A DNA stretch of 6,119 bases. Source: Paracoccaceae bacterium (GTDB taxonomy: Bacteria > Pseudomonadota > Alphaproteobacteria > Rhodobacterales > Rhodobacteraceae). Shown here one piece after another: positions 1 to 5,961 of this stretch (position 1 is its first letter; each line of letters starts with the position of its first letter). The stretch covers positions 1-6,119 of the forward strand of contig SLPP01000092.1 of assembly GCA_007131945.1 (NCBI GenBank), read 5' to 3'. Below the pieces are notes generated by a model. It worked only from the letters and a program-made list of their open reading frames with translations. It was not told the DNA's origin and did not search any database. The translations under genes and the position numbers were made by a program.

Positions 1-367
1 AGAGCACCTCCGGCGCCAGCGAAATGATCTTCATGAAGTTCTTCGCGCGCAGCTCGCGCACCACCGGCCCGAAGATGCGGGTGCCGACGGGCTCGCCCTG
101 GTTGGTCAGGATGACGGCGGCATTGCGGTCGAAGCGGATGGCGGTGCCGTCCTCGCGGCGCACTTCCTTGGCGGTGCGCACGACGACGGCCTTGCGCACG
201 TCGCCCTTCTTCACGCGGCCGCGCGGAATGGCTTCCTTCACCGACACCACGATGATGTCGCCGACCGAGGCGTAGCGGCGATGCGAACCGCCGAGGACCT
301 TGATGCACTGAACCCGGCGGGCGCCGGAATTGTCAGCCACATCCAGATTGGTCTGCATCTGGATCAT
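1..367 (-). CDS. rplN: 50S ribosomal protein L14 (stop codon cut by window edge)
   Basis: L14 is a universal large-subunit protein that binds 23S rRNA at the subunit interface next to L19 and forms an intersubunit bridge. The translation begins [18 protein letters not shown] and contains the family's core motifs: [13 protein letters not shown] (about residues 21-33), [14 protein letters not shown] (44-57), IRFDRNAAV (77-85), [12 protein letters not shown] (95-106), and the end [12 protein letters not shown]. All 122 codons are present. The base at position 1 is the T of the stop codon, so only its last two bases lie outside. The ATG at 367 matches the usual L14 N-terminus. A GGGAG SD-like stretch lies about 7 nt upstream. 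It is the first gene of the spc segment, 73 nt after rpsQ. Identity is certain from sequence. Confidence 0.97.
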   Translation of the reverse strand, partial: MIQMQTNLDVADNSGARRVQCIKVLGGSHRRYASVGDIIVVSVKEAIPRGRVKKGDVRKAVVVRTAKEVRREDGTAIRFDRNAAVILTNQGEPVGTRIFGPVVRELRAKNFMKIISLAPEVL

Positions 368-440
368 TGGGTTTCTCCCGACCTTTGGGAACCTGCCGCG
401 CGGGCCGTCCCAGGGTTTCGTTCAAACCGGAAGGGGGACG
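368..440 (-). other. rpsQ–rplN intergenic spacer with weak inverted repeats
   Basis: This 73-nt spacer is the boundary between the S10-type and spc-type gene groups. It holds two modest inverted repeats. GGTTT/AAACC with a 5-nt loop lies at 414-428. TGGGA/TCCCA lies at 386-412 and encloses a further 3-bp GC stem. Neither is followed on the minus strand by a T-run, so they are not intrinsic terminators. I see no convincing promoter or reading frame. The rplN SD (GGGAG) lies at the downstream end. Stems this short can arise by chance in GC-rich DNA. Confidence 0.35.
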
Positions 441-680
441 TCAGGCCGAAGCTTCGGTCACCACCCTCCAGCGCTTGGTTTTCGAGATCGGCGCGCATTC
501 CTCGATGCGGATCTGGTCGCCGACCTTGAAGCGGTTTTCCGGATCGTGCGCCCGGTACTTCTTGGTGAAGCGCACGGTCTTCTTCATCATCGGATGCGTG
601 AAGCGGCGTTCGACGAGGACCGTGACGGTCTGCTCGTTCTTGTCGCTCGTCACCGTGCCTTGCAGGATGCGTTTGGGCAT
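441..680 (-). CDS. rpsQ: 30S ribosomal protein S17
   Basis: S17 is a primary 16S rRNA-binding protein with an OB fold that helps organise the 5' domain of the 30S subunit. The 79-residue product starts [19 protein letters not shown], followed by the family motifs [25 protein letters not shown] (about 23-47) and [21 protein letters not shown] (54-74). Its length is normal for the family. The ATG at 680 is chosen because L/QGxVxSDKxxKTxxV directly follows it in S17 proteins, and because TGAGGAG, which includes the rpmC stop codon, gives a strong SD 7 nt upstream. The same frame stays open further upstream to 938 but there overlaps rpmC and looks unlike any protein. Translation is probably coupled to rpmC, 11 nt away. 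Confidence 0.97.
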   Translation of the reverse strand: MPKRILQGTVTSDKNEQTVTVLVERRFTHPMMKKTVRFTKKYRAHDPENRFKVGDQIRIEECAPISKTKRWRVVTEASA

Positions 681-691
681 GGTCTCGCTCC

Positions 692-895
692 TCAGCTCGC
701 CGCCGCTTCGCTGGCTTTTTCGTTCAGCACGGTCTTCACCCGCGCGGCGTCGCGGCGCACCTGACGCATCCGCGCGGTGTTCTCCAGCTGGTTGGTGGCC
801 TTCTGGAAGCGGAGGTTGAACGCCTCCTTCTTCAGCGCCACCAGCTGATCGCGCAGCTGATCCGGTGTCTTCTGTCTCAACTCGTCGGCGTTCAT
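692..895 (-). CDS. rpmC: 50S ribosomal protein L29
   Basis: L29 is a small, largely helical 50S protein near the exit of the nascent-peptide tunnel, contacting L23 and the area where trigger factor and SRP dock. The 67-residue product begins [31 protein letters not shown] and continues with [29 protein letters not shown]. The (E/A)xFNLRFQ and R-x-x-RRxxARxxTxLxE patterns are diagnostic of L29. The ATG at 895 is preferred. A GTG at 916 is also in frame, but the seven codons between them are formed by the purine-rich SD (AGGAAGAGGG), so extending the protein would turn the ribosome binding site into code. It follows an unusually long 107-nt gap after rplP and is close-coupled to rpsQ. Confidence 0.95.
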   Translation of the reverse strand: MNADELRQKTPDQLRDQLVALKKEAFNLRFQKATNQLENTARMRQVRRDAARVKTVLNEKASEAAAS

Positions 896-1002
896 CGCCC
901 TCTTCCTTCCCCTCACCAGAGGGCCCCGTCCGGGTCACCCTTCACCTGATGGTGTCAACGAAATGCACGAAGCCCCGCCCGCCCGGCGGAGCCTCGGTTG
1001 TC
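896..1002 (-). other. rplP–rpmC intergenic spacer
   Basis: This 107-nt gap has no plausible coding sequence. It starts with a strong GC hairpin 6 nt after the rplP stop codon (separate entry). It ends with a small inverted repeat, CCCTC/GAGGG around a TGGT loop (910-923), lying directly against the purine-rich SD of rpmC. No T-run follows either stem on the minus strand. The spacer is long compared with the 3-24 nt gaps in the preceding gene block. Confidence 0.6.
968..996 (-). promoter_or_regulatory. Strong GC-rich hairpin just after the rplP stop
   Basis: On the minus strand CGAGGCTCCGCC (996-985) pairs with GGCGGGGCTTCG (979-968) around a 5-nt GGGCG loop. This gives 12 continuous pairs, two of them G·T wobbles. 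It begins 6 nt after the rplP stop codon. Downstream bases are GTGCATTTCGTTG, with no proper U-tract, so a full intrinsic terminator is unlikely. An RNA-processing or stabilising hairpin, or a weak attenuator, fits better; this is inference. Confidence 0.5.
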
Positions 1003-1416
1003 TTACCAGTCCTCGCGCGCGACGACGCGGGTCTTGATCGGCAGCTTCATAGCCGCCAGACGCAGCGCTTCCCTTGCCACAGTTTCACCCACCCCGTCAA
1101 TCTCGAACATAACGCGGCCGGGCTTGACGCGGGCGGCCCAGAAATCGACCGAGCCCTTGCCCTTGCCCATCCGCACCTCAGTCGGCTTCGAGCTGACCGG
1201 GACGTCTGGGAAGATGCGGATCCAGACGCGGCCCTGGCGCTTCATGTGGCGCGTCATGGCGCGGCGCGCGGCCTCGATCTGGCGGGCGGTGATGCGCTCG
1301 GGTTCGGCGGCCTTCAGCCCGTAGGAGCCGAAGTTCAGGTCGAACCCGCCCTTCGCCGCGCCCCGGATGCGGCCCTTGTGCGCTTTGCGGAACTTCGTCC
1401 GTTTCGGTTGCAGCAT
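1003..1416 (-). CDS. rplP: 50S ribosomal protein L16
   Basis: L16 sits at the base of the central protuberance, helps form the A-site tRNA binding region, and joins late in 50S assembly. The 137-residue product opens [19 protein letters not shown] and carries [30 protein letters not shown] (42-71), [12 protein letters not shown] (77-88) and EAxxLAxxKLPIKT near the C-terminus. Arg82 in VRMGKGKG corresponds to E. coli Arg81, the residue hydroxylated by the oxygenase RoxA/YcfD in that species; whether it is modified here is unknown. One residue is inserted around 22-25 relative to E. coli, and the end REDW differs from E. coli. The start at 1416 has AGGAGAG upstream, in the 24-nt gap after rpsC. 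It is the last gene of the rplB-to-rplP block. Confidence 0.97.
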   Translation of the reverse strand: MLQPKRTKFRKAHKGRIRGAAKGGFDLNFGSYGLKAAEPERITARQIEAARRAMTRHMKRQGRVWIRIFPDVPVSSKPTEVRMGKGKGSVDFWAARVKPGRVMFEIDGVGETVAREALRLAAMKLPIKTRVVAREDW

Positions 1417-1440
1417 CGTCTCTCTCCTGTCAGGCCGCCG

Positions 1441-2148
1441 TCATCCGCGACGCGGCGGGCGCCCGGCGCCGGGGCCTTCGCTCAGTTCGTGCTGGCGACG
1501 ATCGCGGGCGGCGGGATCGTGTTCCATGATCTCGCCCTTGAAGATCCAGACCTTCACGCCGATGATGCCGTAGGGCGTCTTGGCCTCGGCCAGCGCATAG
1601 TCGATATCGGCGCGCAGCGTGTGAAGCGGCACGCGGCCCTCGCGGTACCACTCGGTCCGTGCGATCTCGGCCCCGCCGAGGCGGCCGCCGACATTGACCC
1701 GGATCCCCAGCGCGCCCATGCGCATCGCGTTCTGCACCGCGCGCTTCATGGCGCGGCGGAAGCTGACGCGACGCTCGAGCTGCTGGGCGATCGATTCGGC
1801 CACGAGCTGGGCGTCGATCTCGGGCTTGCGCACCTCCACGATGTTGAGATGCAGTTCGCTGTCGGTGAAGTTCGCCAGCTTCTTGCGAAGCGCCTCGATA
1901 TCGGCGCCCTTCTTGCCGATGATCACGCCCGGACGCGCGGTGTGGATCGTCACCCGGCACTTCTTGTGCGGGCGCTCGATGATGACGCGGCTGACACCGG
2001 CCTGCTTGCATTCTTCCTTGATGAAGTCCCGCATGCGCAGGTCTTCCAGAAGCAGGTTGCCGTAGTTCTTGCCGTCAGCGAACCAGCGGCTGTCCCAGGT
2101 GCGGTTGACCTGCAGGCGCATGCCTATCGGATTGACCTTCTGACCCAT
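1441..2148 (-). CDS. rpsC: 30S ribosomal protein S3
   Basis: S3 lies on the 30S head at the mRNA entry channel and, with S4 and S5, gives the ribosome its mRNA-unwinding activity. The 235-residue product begins [25 protein letters not shown] type II KH domain spans about residues 38-106, with the GxxG loop as GKKG at 78-81. The C-terminal S3 domain contains [26 protein letters not shown] and [30 protein letters not shown]. Arg131, Arg132 and Lys135, the positions implicated in helicase activity in E. coli S3, are all conserved with the same numbering. The C-terminal tail after GEIMEHD ([25 protein letters not shown]) is a short basic extension typical of alphaproteobacteria. The ATG at 2148 shares its A with the rplV stop (TAATG), which indicates translational coupling; AGGAG lies about 9 nt upstream. 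The frame is open further upstream to 2346, but that part overlaps rplV. Confidence 0.97.
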   Translation of the reverse strand: MGQKVNPIGMRLQVNRTWDSRWFADGKNYGNLLLEDLRMRDFIKEECKQAGVSRVIIERPHKKCRVTIHTARPGVIIGKKGADIEALRKKLANFTDSELHLNIVEVRKPEIDAQLVAESIAQQLERRVSFRRAMKRAVQNAMRMGALGIRVNVGGRLGGAEIARTEWYREGRVPLHTLRADIDYALAEAKTPYGIIGVKVWIFKGEIMEHDPAARDRRQHELSEGPGAGRPPRRG

Positions 2149-2528
2149 TACGCTTGCTCCTCGCGCTCGCGCACCTTGATGGTGATCTCGGAAAACGGCT
2201 TCATGATCCGCCCGAAGCGGCCCCGGGCGCGCGGGCGTCCGCGCTTCAGGACCAGGTTCTTGCCGACCCAGGCCTCGGCGACGACCAGGTTGTCGACATC
2301 GAGCCCGTGGTTGTTCTCGGCGTTGGCGATCGCCGACTGCAGGCATTTCTTCACGTCGATGGCAATGCGCTTCTTCGAGAAGGTGAGGTCCGCAAGCGCC
2401 TTGTCGACGCTCTTGCCGCGGATCAGCCCGGCAACCAGGTTCAGCTTCTGCGGACTGGTGCGCAGCATGCGCAACTTCGCCATCGCCTCGTTCTCGGCCA
2501 CGCGGCGGGGATTTTGTTCCTTACCCAT
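2148..2528 (-). CDS. rplV: 50S ribosomal protein L22
   Basis: L22 contacts all domains of 23S rRNA, and its long beta-hairpin lines the exit tunnel opposite L4, where macrolide resistance mutations occur in other bacteria. The 126-residue product starts [39 protein letters not shown]. The globular domain is visible through [36 protein letters not shown] (44-79). The tunnel hairpin is [17 protein letters not shown] (about 95-111), followed by the last strand EITIKVRE. The N-terminus is longer than in E. coli by roughly 15 residues, as is usual in alphaproteobacterial L22. The start at 2528 is only 3 nt after the rpsS stop, and GAGGAAG at the end of rpsS serves as SD. It overlaps rpsC by one base. 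Confidence 0.96.
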   Translation of the reverse strand: MGKEQNPRRVAENEAMAKLRMLRTSPQKLNLVAGLIRGKSVDKALADLTFSKKRIAIDVKKCLQSAIANAENNHGLDVDNLVVAEAWVGKNLVLKRGRPRARGRFGRIMKPFSEITIKVREREEQA

Positions 2529-2531
2529 GGC

Positions 2532-2810
2532 TTACTTCCTCTTGGCTTTCTTGTCGGCGGCGTGGCCGTAATAGGTCCGCGTCGGCGCGTATTCGCCGAA
2601 CTTCTGGCCGATCATATCTTCCGACACGTTCACCGGGACGTGCTTCTTGCCGTTGTAGACACCGAAGGTCAGCCCGACGAATTGCGGCAGGATGGTCGAG
2701 CGGCGGGACCAGATCTTGATGACTTCGTTGCGCCCCGAGTCGCGTGCCTTTTCCGCCTTCTTGAGGACATAGGCGTCGACGAAGGGGCCCTTCCAAACCG
2801 AACGTGACAT
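2532..2810 (-). CDS. rpsS: 30S ribosomal protein S19
   Basis: S19 is a 30S head protein that forms a complex with S13 near the A and P sites and takes part in bridges to the 50S. The 92-residue product begins [22 protein letters not shown]. It contains the family core [30 protein letters not shown] (31-60) and ends [21 protein letters not shown], the standard S19 C-terminus. Its length matches the family. The ATG at 2810 lies 3 nt after the rplB stop (TGATCCATG). The upstream SD is fairly weak (AGAAGGG about 11 nt away, inside rplB), so translation probably depends on ribosomes finishing rplB. Identity is certain. Confidence 0.97.
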   Translation of the reverse strand: MSRSVWKGPFVDAYVLKKAEKARDSGRNEVIKIWSRRSTILPQFVGLTFGVYNGKKHVPVNVSEDMIGQKFGEYAPTRTYYGHAADKKAKRK

Positions 2811-2813
2811 GGA

Positions 2814-3653
2814 TCAGCGACCCTTCTTGCGTGCGTGGCGCGAGCGGAGGATGAACTTGTCCGTCGCCTTGTTCGACCGCGTACGGCGGCCCTTGGTGTC
2901 CTTGCCCCAGGGCGTGACCGGCGTGCGGCCACCCGAGGTGCGGCCTTCGCCGCCGCCATGCGGGTGGTCGATCGGGTTCATGGCCACGCCGCGCACGCTC
3001 GGGCGCTTGCCCAGATGCCGGTTGCGACCCGCCTTGCCCAGGTTCTGGTTCGAATTGTCGGGGTTCGACACCGCGCCGATCGTGGCCATGCATTCCTGGC
3101 GCACCATGCGCAGCTCGCCCGACGAGAGCCGGATCTGCGCATAGCCGCCGTCGCGGCCGATGAACTGCGCATAGGTGCCGGCCGCGCGCGCGATCTGCCC
3201 GCCCTTACCGGGCTTCAACTCGACATTGTGCACGATCGTGCCCAGCGGCATGCCCGAGAACGGCATCGCGTTGCCGGGCTTGACGTCGACCTTGGCGCCG
3301 GCCACGACCTTGTCGCCGACAGCCAGGCGCTGCGGCGCGAGGATGTAGGACTGCTCGCCATCGCCGTAGCGGATCAGCGCAATGAAGGCGGTGCGGTTCG
3401 GATCGTACTCGATCCGCTCGACGGTCGCCGGGACGTCGAACTTGCGCCGCTTGAAATCGACGATGCGGTAGAGCCGCTTCGCGCCCCCTCCCAAGCGGCG
3501 CATCGTGATCCGTCCGGTGTTGTTCCGCCCGCCCGACTTCGACAGACCCTCGGTAAGGGCCTTCACCGGGCGACCTTTCCAAAGCTCCGAACGGTCGATC
3601 AGCACCAGCCCGCGCTGGCCAGGCGTCGTCGGCTTGTACGACTTGAGTGCCAT
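2814..3653 (-). CDS. rplB: 50S ribosomal protein L2
   Basis: L2 is among the most conserved ribosomal proteins, needed for subunit association and tRNA binding close to the peptidyl transferase centre. The 279-residue product starts [27 protein letters not shown]. The N-terminal OB-like domain contains [25 protein letters not shown] (47-71) and the SH3-like domain contains [28 protein letters not shown] (136-163). The C-terminal motif is [18 protein letters not shown] (221-238); His230 is equivalent to E. coli His229, the residue linked to peptidyl transferase function. The end, [16 protein letters not shown], is normal. The ATG at 3653 is preceded by AGGA about 4 nt away and stands alone after a 149-nt gap from rplW, so unlike its neighbours it cannot be translationally coupled to the gene upstream. 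Confidence 0.98.
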   Translation of the reverse strand: MALKSYKPTTPGQRGLVLIDRSELWKGRPVKALTEGLSKSGGRNNTGRITMRRLGGGAKRLYRIVDFKRRKFDVPATVERIEYDPNRTAFIALIRYGDGEQSYILAPQRLAVGDKVVAGAKVDVKPGNAMPFSGMPLGTIVHNVELKPGKGGQIARAAGTYAQFIGRDGGYAQIRLSSGELRMVRQECMATIGAVSNPDNSNQNLGKAGRNRHLGKRPSVRGVAMNPIDHPHGGGEGRTSGGRTPVTPWGKDTKGRRTRSNKATDKFILRSRHARKKGR

Positions 3654-3676
3654 GCTTCCTGTCTTCCGTCAGCTTC

Positions 3677-3690
3677 GGACCAATAGGTCC
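3677..3690 (-). promoter_or_regulatory. Short inverted repeat upstream of rplB
   Basis: GGACC and GGTCC form a perfect 5-bp stem around a 4-nt loop (TATT on the minus strand), ending 23 nt before the rplB start codon. It does not cover the rplB SD. It could be a small RNA hairpin in the rplB leader or simply chance; the stem is too short to be sure. Confidence 0.25.
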
Positions 3691-3760
3691 CGTTTCAATG
3701 ATGAGCGCCTCGCGCCCCTCCGCTTCGTGGCCGCGCCCGCAAGCGCCGCCATCAAACGAC

Positions 3761-3787
3761 CAGCGGCCCCGGATGCCAGGGCCGCTG
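3761..3787 (-). promoter_or_regulatory. Strong hairpin between rplW and rplB
   Basis: On the minus strand CAGCGGCCCTGG (3787-3776) pairs with CCGGGGCCGCTG (3772-3761) around a 3-nt CAT loop. There are 12 pairs, 11 Watson-Crick and one T·G wobble. It starts 15 nt after the last base of the rplW stop codon. The following bases GTCGTTTGATGG contain only a short T-run, so it resembles an imperfect intrinsic terminator. Partial attenuation, RNase processing or 3'-end protection of the upstream mRNA segment are all possible. Confidence 0.55.
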
Positions 3788-3802
3788 AGTCGCGGTTCCT
3801 TA

Positions 3803-4099
3803 TCAAAGGCCAGTCGTCACGTCGATAGCGTTTCCTTCCTCGAGCGTGACATAGGCCTTCTTCACGTCCTTGCGCCGGCCGAGCTGGCCGCGGAAGCGCT
3901 TCACCTTGCCCTTGGTCGTAGTGGTGTTCACCGCTTTGACCTTGACACCGAAAAGCGCCTCGACCGCTTCCTTGATCTGCGGCTTGTTGGCGTCGATCGC
4001 CACCTCGAAGACGACGGCATTGGCTTCCGAGGCCATCGTCGCCTTCTCGGTGATCACCGGCTTGCGGATCACGTCGTAATGTTCGGCCTTCGCGCTCAT
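3803..4099 (-). CDS. rplW: 50S ribosomal protein L23
   Basis: L23 sits at the peptide tunnel exit and is the docking point for trigger factor and SRP. The 98-residue product begins [50 protein letters not shown]. It continues with the characteristic extended loop [33 protein letters not shown] (57-89). Residues around 13-20 (KPVITEKA) are the L23 signature. The length is normal. The ATG at 4099 overlaps the rplD stop as ATGA, with GGAGG about 10 nt upstream inside rplD, so translation is coupled to rplD. It is the last gene of the rpsJ-rplW block; the 149-nt gap with a hairpin follows. Confidence 0.97.
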   Translation of the reverse strand: MSAKAEHYDVIRKPVITEKATMASEANAVVFEVAIDANKPQIKEAVEALFGVKVKAVNTTTTKGKVKRFRGQLGRRKDVKKAYVTLEEGNAIDVTTGL

Positions 4100-4716
4100 G
4101 ACAGTCGCGCCTCCAGAGCTTCGACACCCGCACGGGTCAGCACCAGCGTGTCCCGCTTGAGGATGTCATAGACATTGGCCCCGATCGACGGCAGGACGTC
4201 GATCCCGTCGAGGTTGCGGGCAGCACGGGCGAAGCCCTCGTTGACCTCGGCTCCGTCGATGACCAGGACCTTGCGCCAGCCCAGTTCCTTCGCCGCCTTG
4301 GCCAGCGCCGCGGTCTTGCCCTCGGGCAGTTCGGCACTGTCGAGCACCACGAGCTTGCCCGCCTGCGCCTTGGCCGAGAGGGCGTGCTTAAGACCCAGCG
4401 CACGCACCTTCTTCGGCAGATCGAAAGCATGGCTGCGCGGCACCGGCCCCTTGTAGACGCCGCCCTTGCGGAAGATCGGCGCGCCGCGGTCGCCGTGACG
4501 CGCGCCGCCGGTCCCCTTCTGGCGGTAGATCTTCTTGGTCGAATAGGACACGTCCGACCGGCCCAGCGTCGCATGCGTGCCGGCCTGCGCCCTCGCCCGC
4601 TGCCAGCGGACGACACGGTGCAGGATGTCGGCGCGCGGCTCGAGGCCGAAGATCGCGTCGCTGAGTTCGACTTCGCCCGCGGGCGAGGCGTCGAGCTTGA
4701 TCACCTCGGTTTTCAT
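4096..4716 (-). CDS. rplD: 50S ribosomal protein L4
   Basis: L4 binds 23S rRNA, and its extended loop helps form the tunnel constriction with L22. In E. coli it also represses the S10 operon through the rpsJ leader. The 206-residue product starts [24 protein letters not shown]. The tunnel loop lies at about 45-95 and includes [33 protein letters not shown] (59-91). The Rossmann-like domain follows with [25 protein letters not shown] and [21 protein letters not shown]. The end is [26 protein letters not shown]. The ATG at 4716 overlaps the rplC stop (ATGA), with AAGGAG 8 nt upstream inside the rplC tail codons. No E. coli-like S10 leader is visible upstream of rpsJ, so the L4 feedback known in E. 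coli cannot be assumed. Confidence 0.97.
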   Translation of the reverse strand: MKTEVIKLDASPAGEVELSDAIFGLEPRADILHRVVRWQRARAQAGTHATLGRSDVSYSTKKIYRQKGTGGARHGDRGAPIFRKGGVYKGPVPRSHAFDLPKKVRALGLKHALSAKAQAGKLVVLDSAELPEGKTAALAKAAKELGWRKVLVIDGAEVNEGFARAARNLDGIDVLPSIGANVYDILKRDTLVLTRAGVEALEARLS

Positions 4717-5582
4717 TTCTCGTCTCCTTCCGGCGCCGGCGGCTCGCCCTCGCCCTGGTCGGCGTCCGCGGCCGCCTGCTTCTCGGCCTCGGCGAGCGCG
4801 GCCTCCTGCGCGGCGGCCTCGGCCTCGAGCTGCGCCTGGCGTGCGGCTTCTTCCTCGGCAGCGGCGGCAGCGGCGGCCTCCTCGGCAGCCTTGCGCGCGG
4901 CCTCGGCCTGACTCCTCAGCGCCGCGGGCAGGATCGCGTTCTCGGGGAAGGGCTTCTTCACCGCGTCCTTGATCGTCACCCAGCCACCGCGCGAGCCTGG
5001 GACCGCACCCTTGACCATGATCAGGCCGCGCTCCGAGTCGGTCTTGACCACCTGCAGGTTCTGCGTGGTCACCCGCACCGCGCCCATGTGGCCGGCCATC
5101 TTCTTGCCCTTGAACACCTTGCCGGGGTCCTGGCACTGGCCGGTCGAGCCGTGCGAGCGGTGGCTGATCGACACACCGTGCGAGGCGCGCAGGCCGCCGA
5201 AATTATGCCGCTTCATCGCTCCCTGGAAGCCCTTGCCGATCGTGGTGCCCGCCACGTCGACGAACTGGCCGGCGAAGTAGTGGTCGGCGGTGATCTCCTC
5301 GCCCACCTCGATCAGGTTCTCGGGGCTGACGCGAAACTCGGCGAGCTTGCGCTTGGGCGCAACATTCGCCCGCGCGAAATGGCCGCGCATCGGCGACGAG
5401 GTGCGCTTGGCCTTGGCCGCGCCGGCGCCCAGCTGGACCGCGGTATAGCCGTCGCGGTCGGCGGTGCGCTGCGCCACGACCTGCAGGCCGTCGAGCTGCA
5501 GGACGGTCACCGGCACCTGCCGCCCGTCCTCCAGGAAGAGCCGGGTCATGCCCAGCTTCTTTGCAATCACTCCAGAGCGCAT
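4713..5582 (-). CDS. rplC: 50S ribosomal protein L3 with long Ala/Glu-rich C-terminal tail
   Basis: L3 is an early assembly protein whose finger reaches towards the peptidyl transferase centre. The 289-residue product begins [32 protein letters not shown]. The central extension contains [51 protein letters not shown] (118-166). Gln149 in GSTGQ matches the E. coli glutamine methylated by PrmB. The canonical fold ends near residue 209 ([12 protein letters not shown]). About 80 further residues follow, where E. coli L3 stops at 209. This tail starts [15 protein letters not shown], is very rich in Ala and Glu (a run of seven Ala at 236-242), looks helical, and ends in an acidic, Pro-rich segment. 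The ATG at 5582 lies 12 nt after rpsJ; the SD TAAGGAG overlaps the rpsJ stop codon. The rplD start overlaps the stop. Confidence 0.97.
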   Translation of the reverse strand: MRSGVIAKKLGMTRLFLEDGRQVPVTVLQLDGLQVVAQRTADRDGYTAVQLGAGAAKAKRTSSPMRGHFARANVAPKRKLAEFRVSPENLIEVGEEITADHYFAGQFVDVAGTTIGKGFQGAMKRHNFGGLRASHGVSISHRSHGSTGQCQDPGKVFKGKKMAGHMGAVRVTTQNLQVVKTDSERGLIMVKGAVPGSRGGWVTIKDAVKKPFPENAILPAALRSQAEAARKAAEEAAAAAAAEEEAARQAQLEAEAAAQEAALAEAEKQAAADADQGEGEPPAPEGDEK

Positions 5583-5594
5583 GGTCTTGGCTCC

Positions 5595-5903
5595 TTACAC
5601 CTTGATTTCGACATCGACGCCGGCGGCTAGGTCGAGCTTCATCAGCGCGTCCACCGTCTGCGGGGTCGGGTCGACGATGTCGAGAAGCCGCTTGTGGGTA
5701 CGGATCTCCCACTGGTCACGCGACTTCTTGTCGATATGGGGCCCACGGAGAACCGTGAACTTCTCGATCTTGTTCGGCAGCGGGATCGGGCCCCGCACCT
5801 GCGCACCCGTTCGCTTGGCCGTGTTCACGATCTCCGCGGTGCTGGCATCCAGCACGCGGTAATCGAAGGCCTTCAGCCGGATGCGGATTGTCTGACCTTG
5901 CAT
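5595..5903 (-). CDS. rpsJ: 30S ribosomal protein S10 (NusE)
   Basis: S10 is a 30S head protein and, as NusE, also a transcription antitermination factor that binds NusB and NusG. The 102-residue product starts [56 protein letters not shown] and continues [42 protein letters not shown]. The RGPIPLP and [13 protein letters not shown] motifs are diagnostic, and the whole chain is near the alphaproteobacterial consensus. The ATG at 5903 fits the family N-terminus. Its SD (GAGGGA, ending about 5-6 nt upstream) falls in a small hairpin (separate entry). It lies 58 nt after tuf, so it is probably cotranscribed with the str genes rather than only from its own promoter. Confidence 0.98.
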   Translation of the reverse strand: MQGQTIRIRLKAFDYRVLDASTAEIVNTAKRTGAQVRGPIPLPNKIEKFTVLRGPHIDKKSRDQWEIRTHKRLLDIVDPTPQTVDALMKLDLAAGVDVEIKV

Positions 5904-5908
5904 CTTCG

Positions 5909-5921
5909 TTCCCTCGGGGAA
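5909..5921 (-). promoter_or_regulatory. Small hairpin overlapping the rpsJ ribosome binding site
   Basis: On the minus strand TTCCC pairs with GGGAA around a CGA loop: a perfect 5-bp stem. The 3' arm and loop include the GAGGGA that serves as SD for rpsJ, and the arm ends 5 nt before the ATG. Pairing would hide the SD. The stem is short and has a tight loop, so it would be a modest barrier alone, though it could stack on the larger stem beside it. Confidence 0.35.
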
Positions 5922-5924
5922 TGG

Positions 5925-5950
5925 CGGCGGGGTCTGTGGCGGCCCCGCCG
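5925..5950 (-). promoter_or_regulatory. GC-rich hairpin between tuf and rpsJ
   Basis: On the minus strand CGGCGGGG (5950-5943) pairs perfectly with CCCCGCCG (5932-5925) around a 10-nt loop CCGCCACAGA. It begins 11 nt after the tuf stop codon and stops 3 nt before the smaller hairpin over the rpsJ SD. No T-run follows, so it is not a standard intrinsic terminator of tuf. It may stabilise or mark the tuf mRNA 3' end or attenuate read-through; this is inference. Confidence 0.45.
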
Positions 5951-5961
5951 GATCCGTTCCG

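Larger units (their letters stand above)
3654..3802 (-). other. rplW–rplB intergenic spacer (149 nt)
   Basis: This is the longest non-coding gap in the window. From the rplW end it holds the 12-bp hairpin at 3761-3787 (separate entry), a GC-rich stretch, a 5-bp perfect inverted repeat GGACC/GGTCC with a 4-nt loop (3677-3690), and the SD of rplB (AGGA). A 27-codon ATG frame at 3752-3669 exists on the minus strand but lacks an SD. No convincing promoter boxes were found. The GC content is slightly lower near the rplB end than in the flanking genes. Confidence 0.6.

Noticed and set aside
896..916. Alternative GTG start giving rpmC seven more residues
   Set aside because: The added codons consist of the purine-rich SD that serves the ATG at 895, and L29 proteins normally begin close to the MNADELR-type sequence.
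968..996. Intrinsic transcription terminator after rplP
   Set aside because: The stem is strong, but there is no U-tract behind it, and essential co-operonic genes follow on the same strand. It is kept as an unassigned hairpin.
2149..2346. Upstream in-frame extension of rpsC
   Set aside because: It overlaps rplV, shows no S3 homology, and S3 proteins start at MGQKVNPIG.
865..2571. 568-codon open frame on the plus strand
   Set aside because: It lies antisense to rpmC (5' end), rplP, rpsC and rplV. The product is a low-information His/Asp/Arg/Ala-rich string typical of the complement of GC-rich ribosomal genes, with no recognisable domain or good SD.
2835..3686. 283-codon plus-strand open frame
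   Set aside because: It is antisense to the full length of rplB. The composition is a mirror of L2 codons and shows no protein family features.
3669..3752. 27-codon minus-strand frame (MAALAGAATKRRGARRSS...) in the rplW–rplB gap, a possible leader peptide
   Set aside because: No SD precedes its ATG and the 12-bp hairpin sits just upstream. No regulatory codon run is present. It is too short to support without conservation.
4857..4877. Simple-sequence repeat or recent insertion in rplC
   Set aside because: The seven Ala codons (GCC/GCT mix) are not a perfect DNA repeat, have no flanking duplications, and keep the frame; they are treated as part of the L3 tail.
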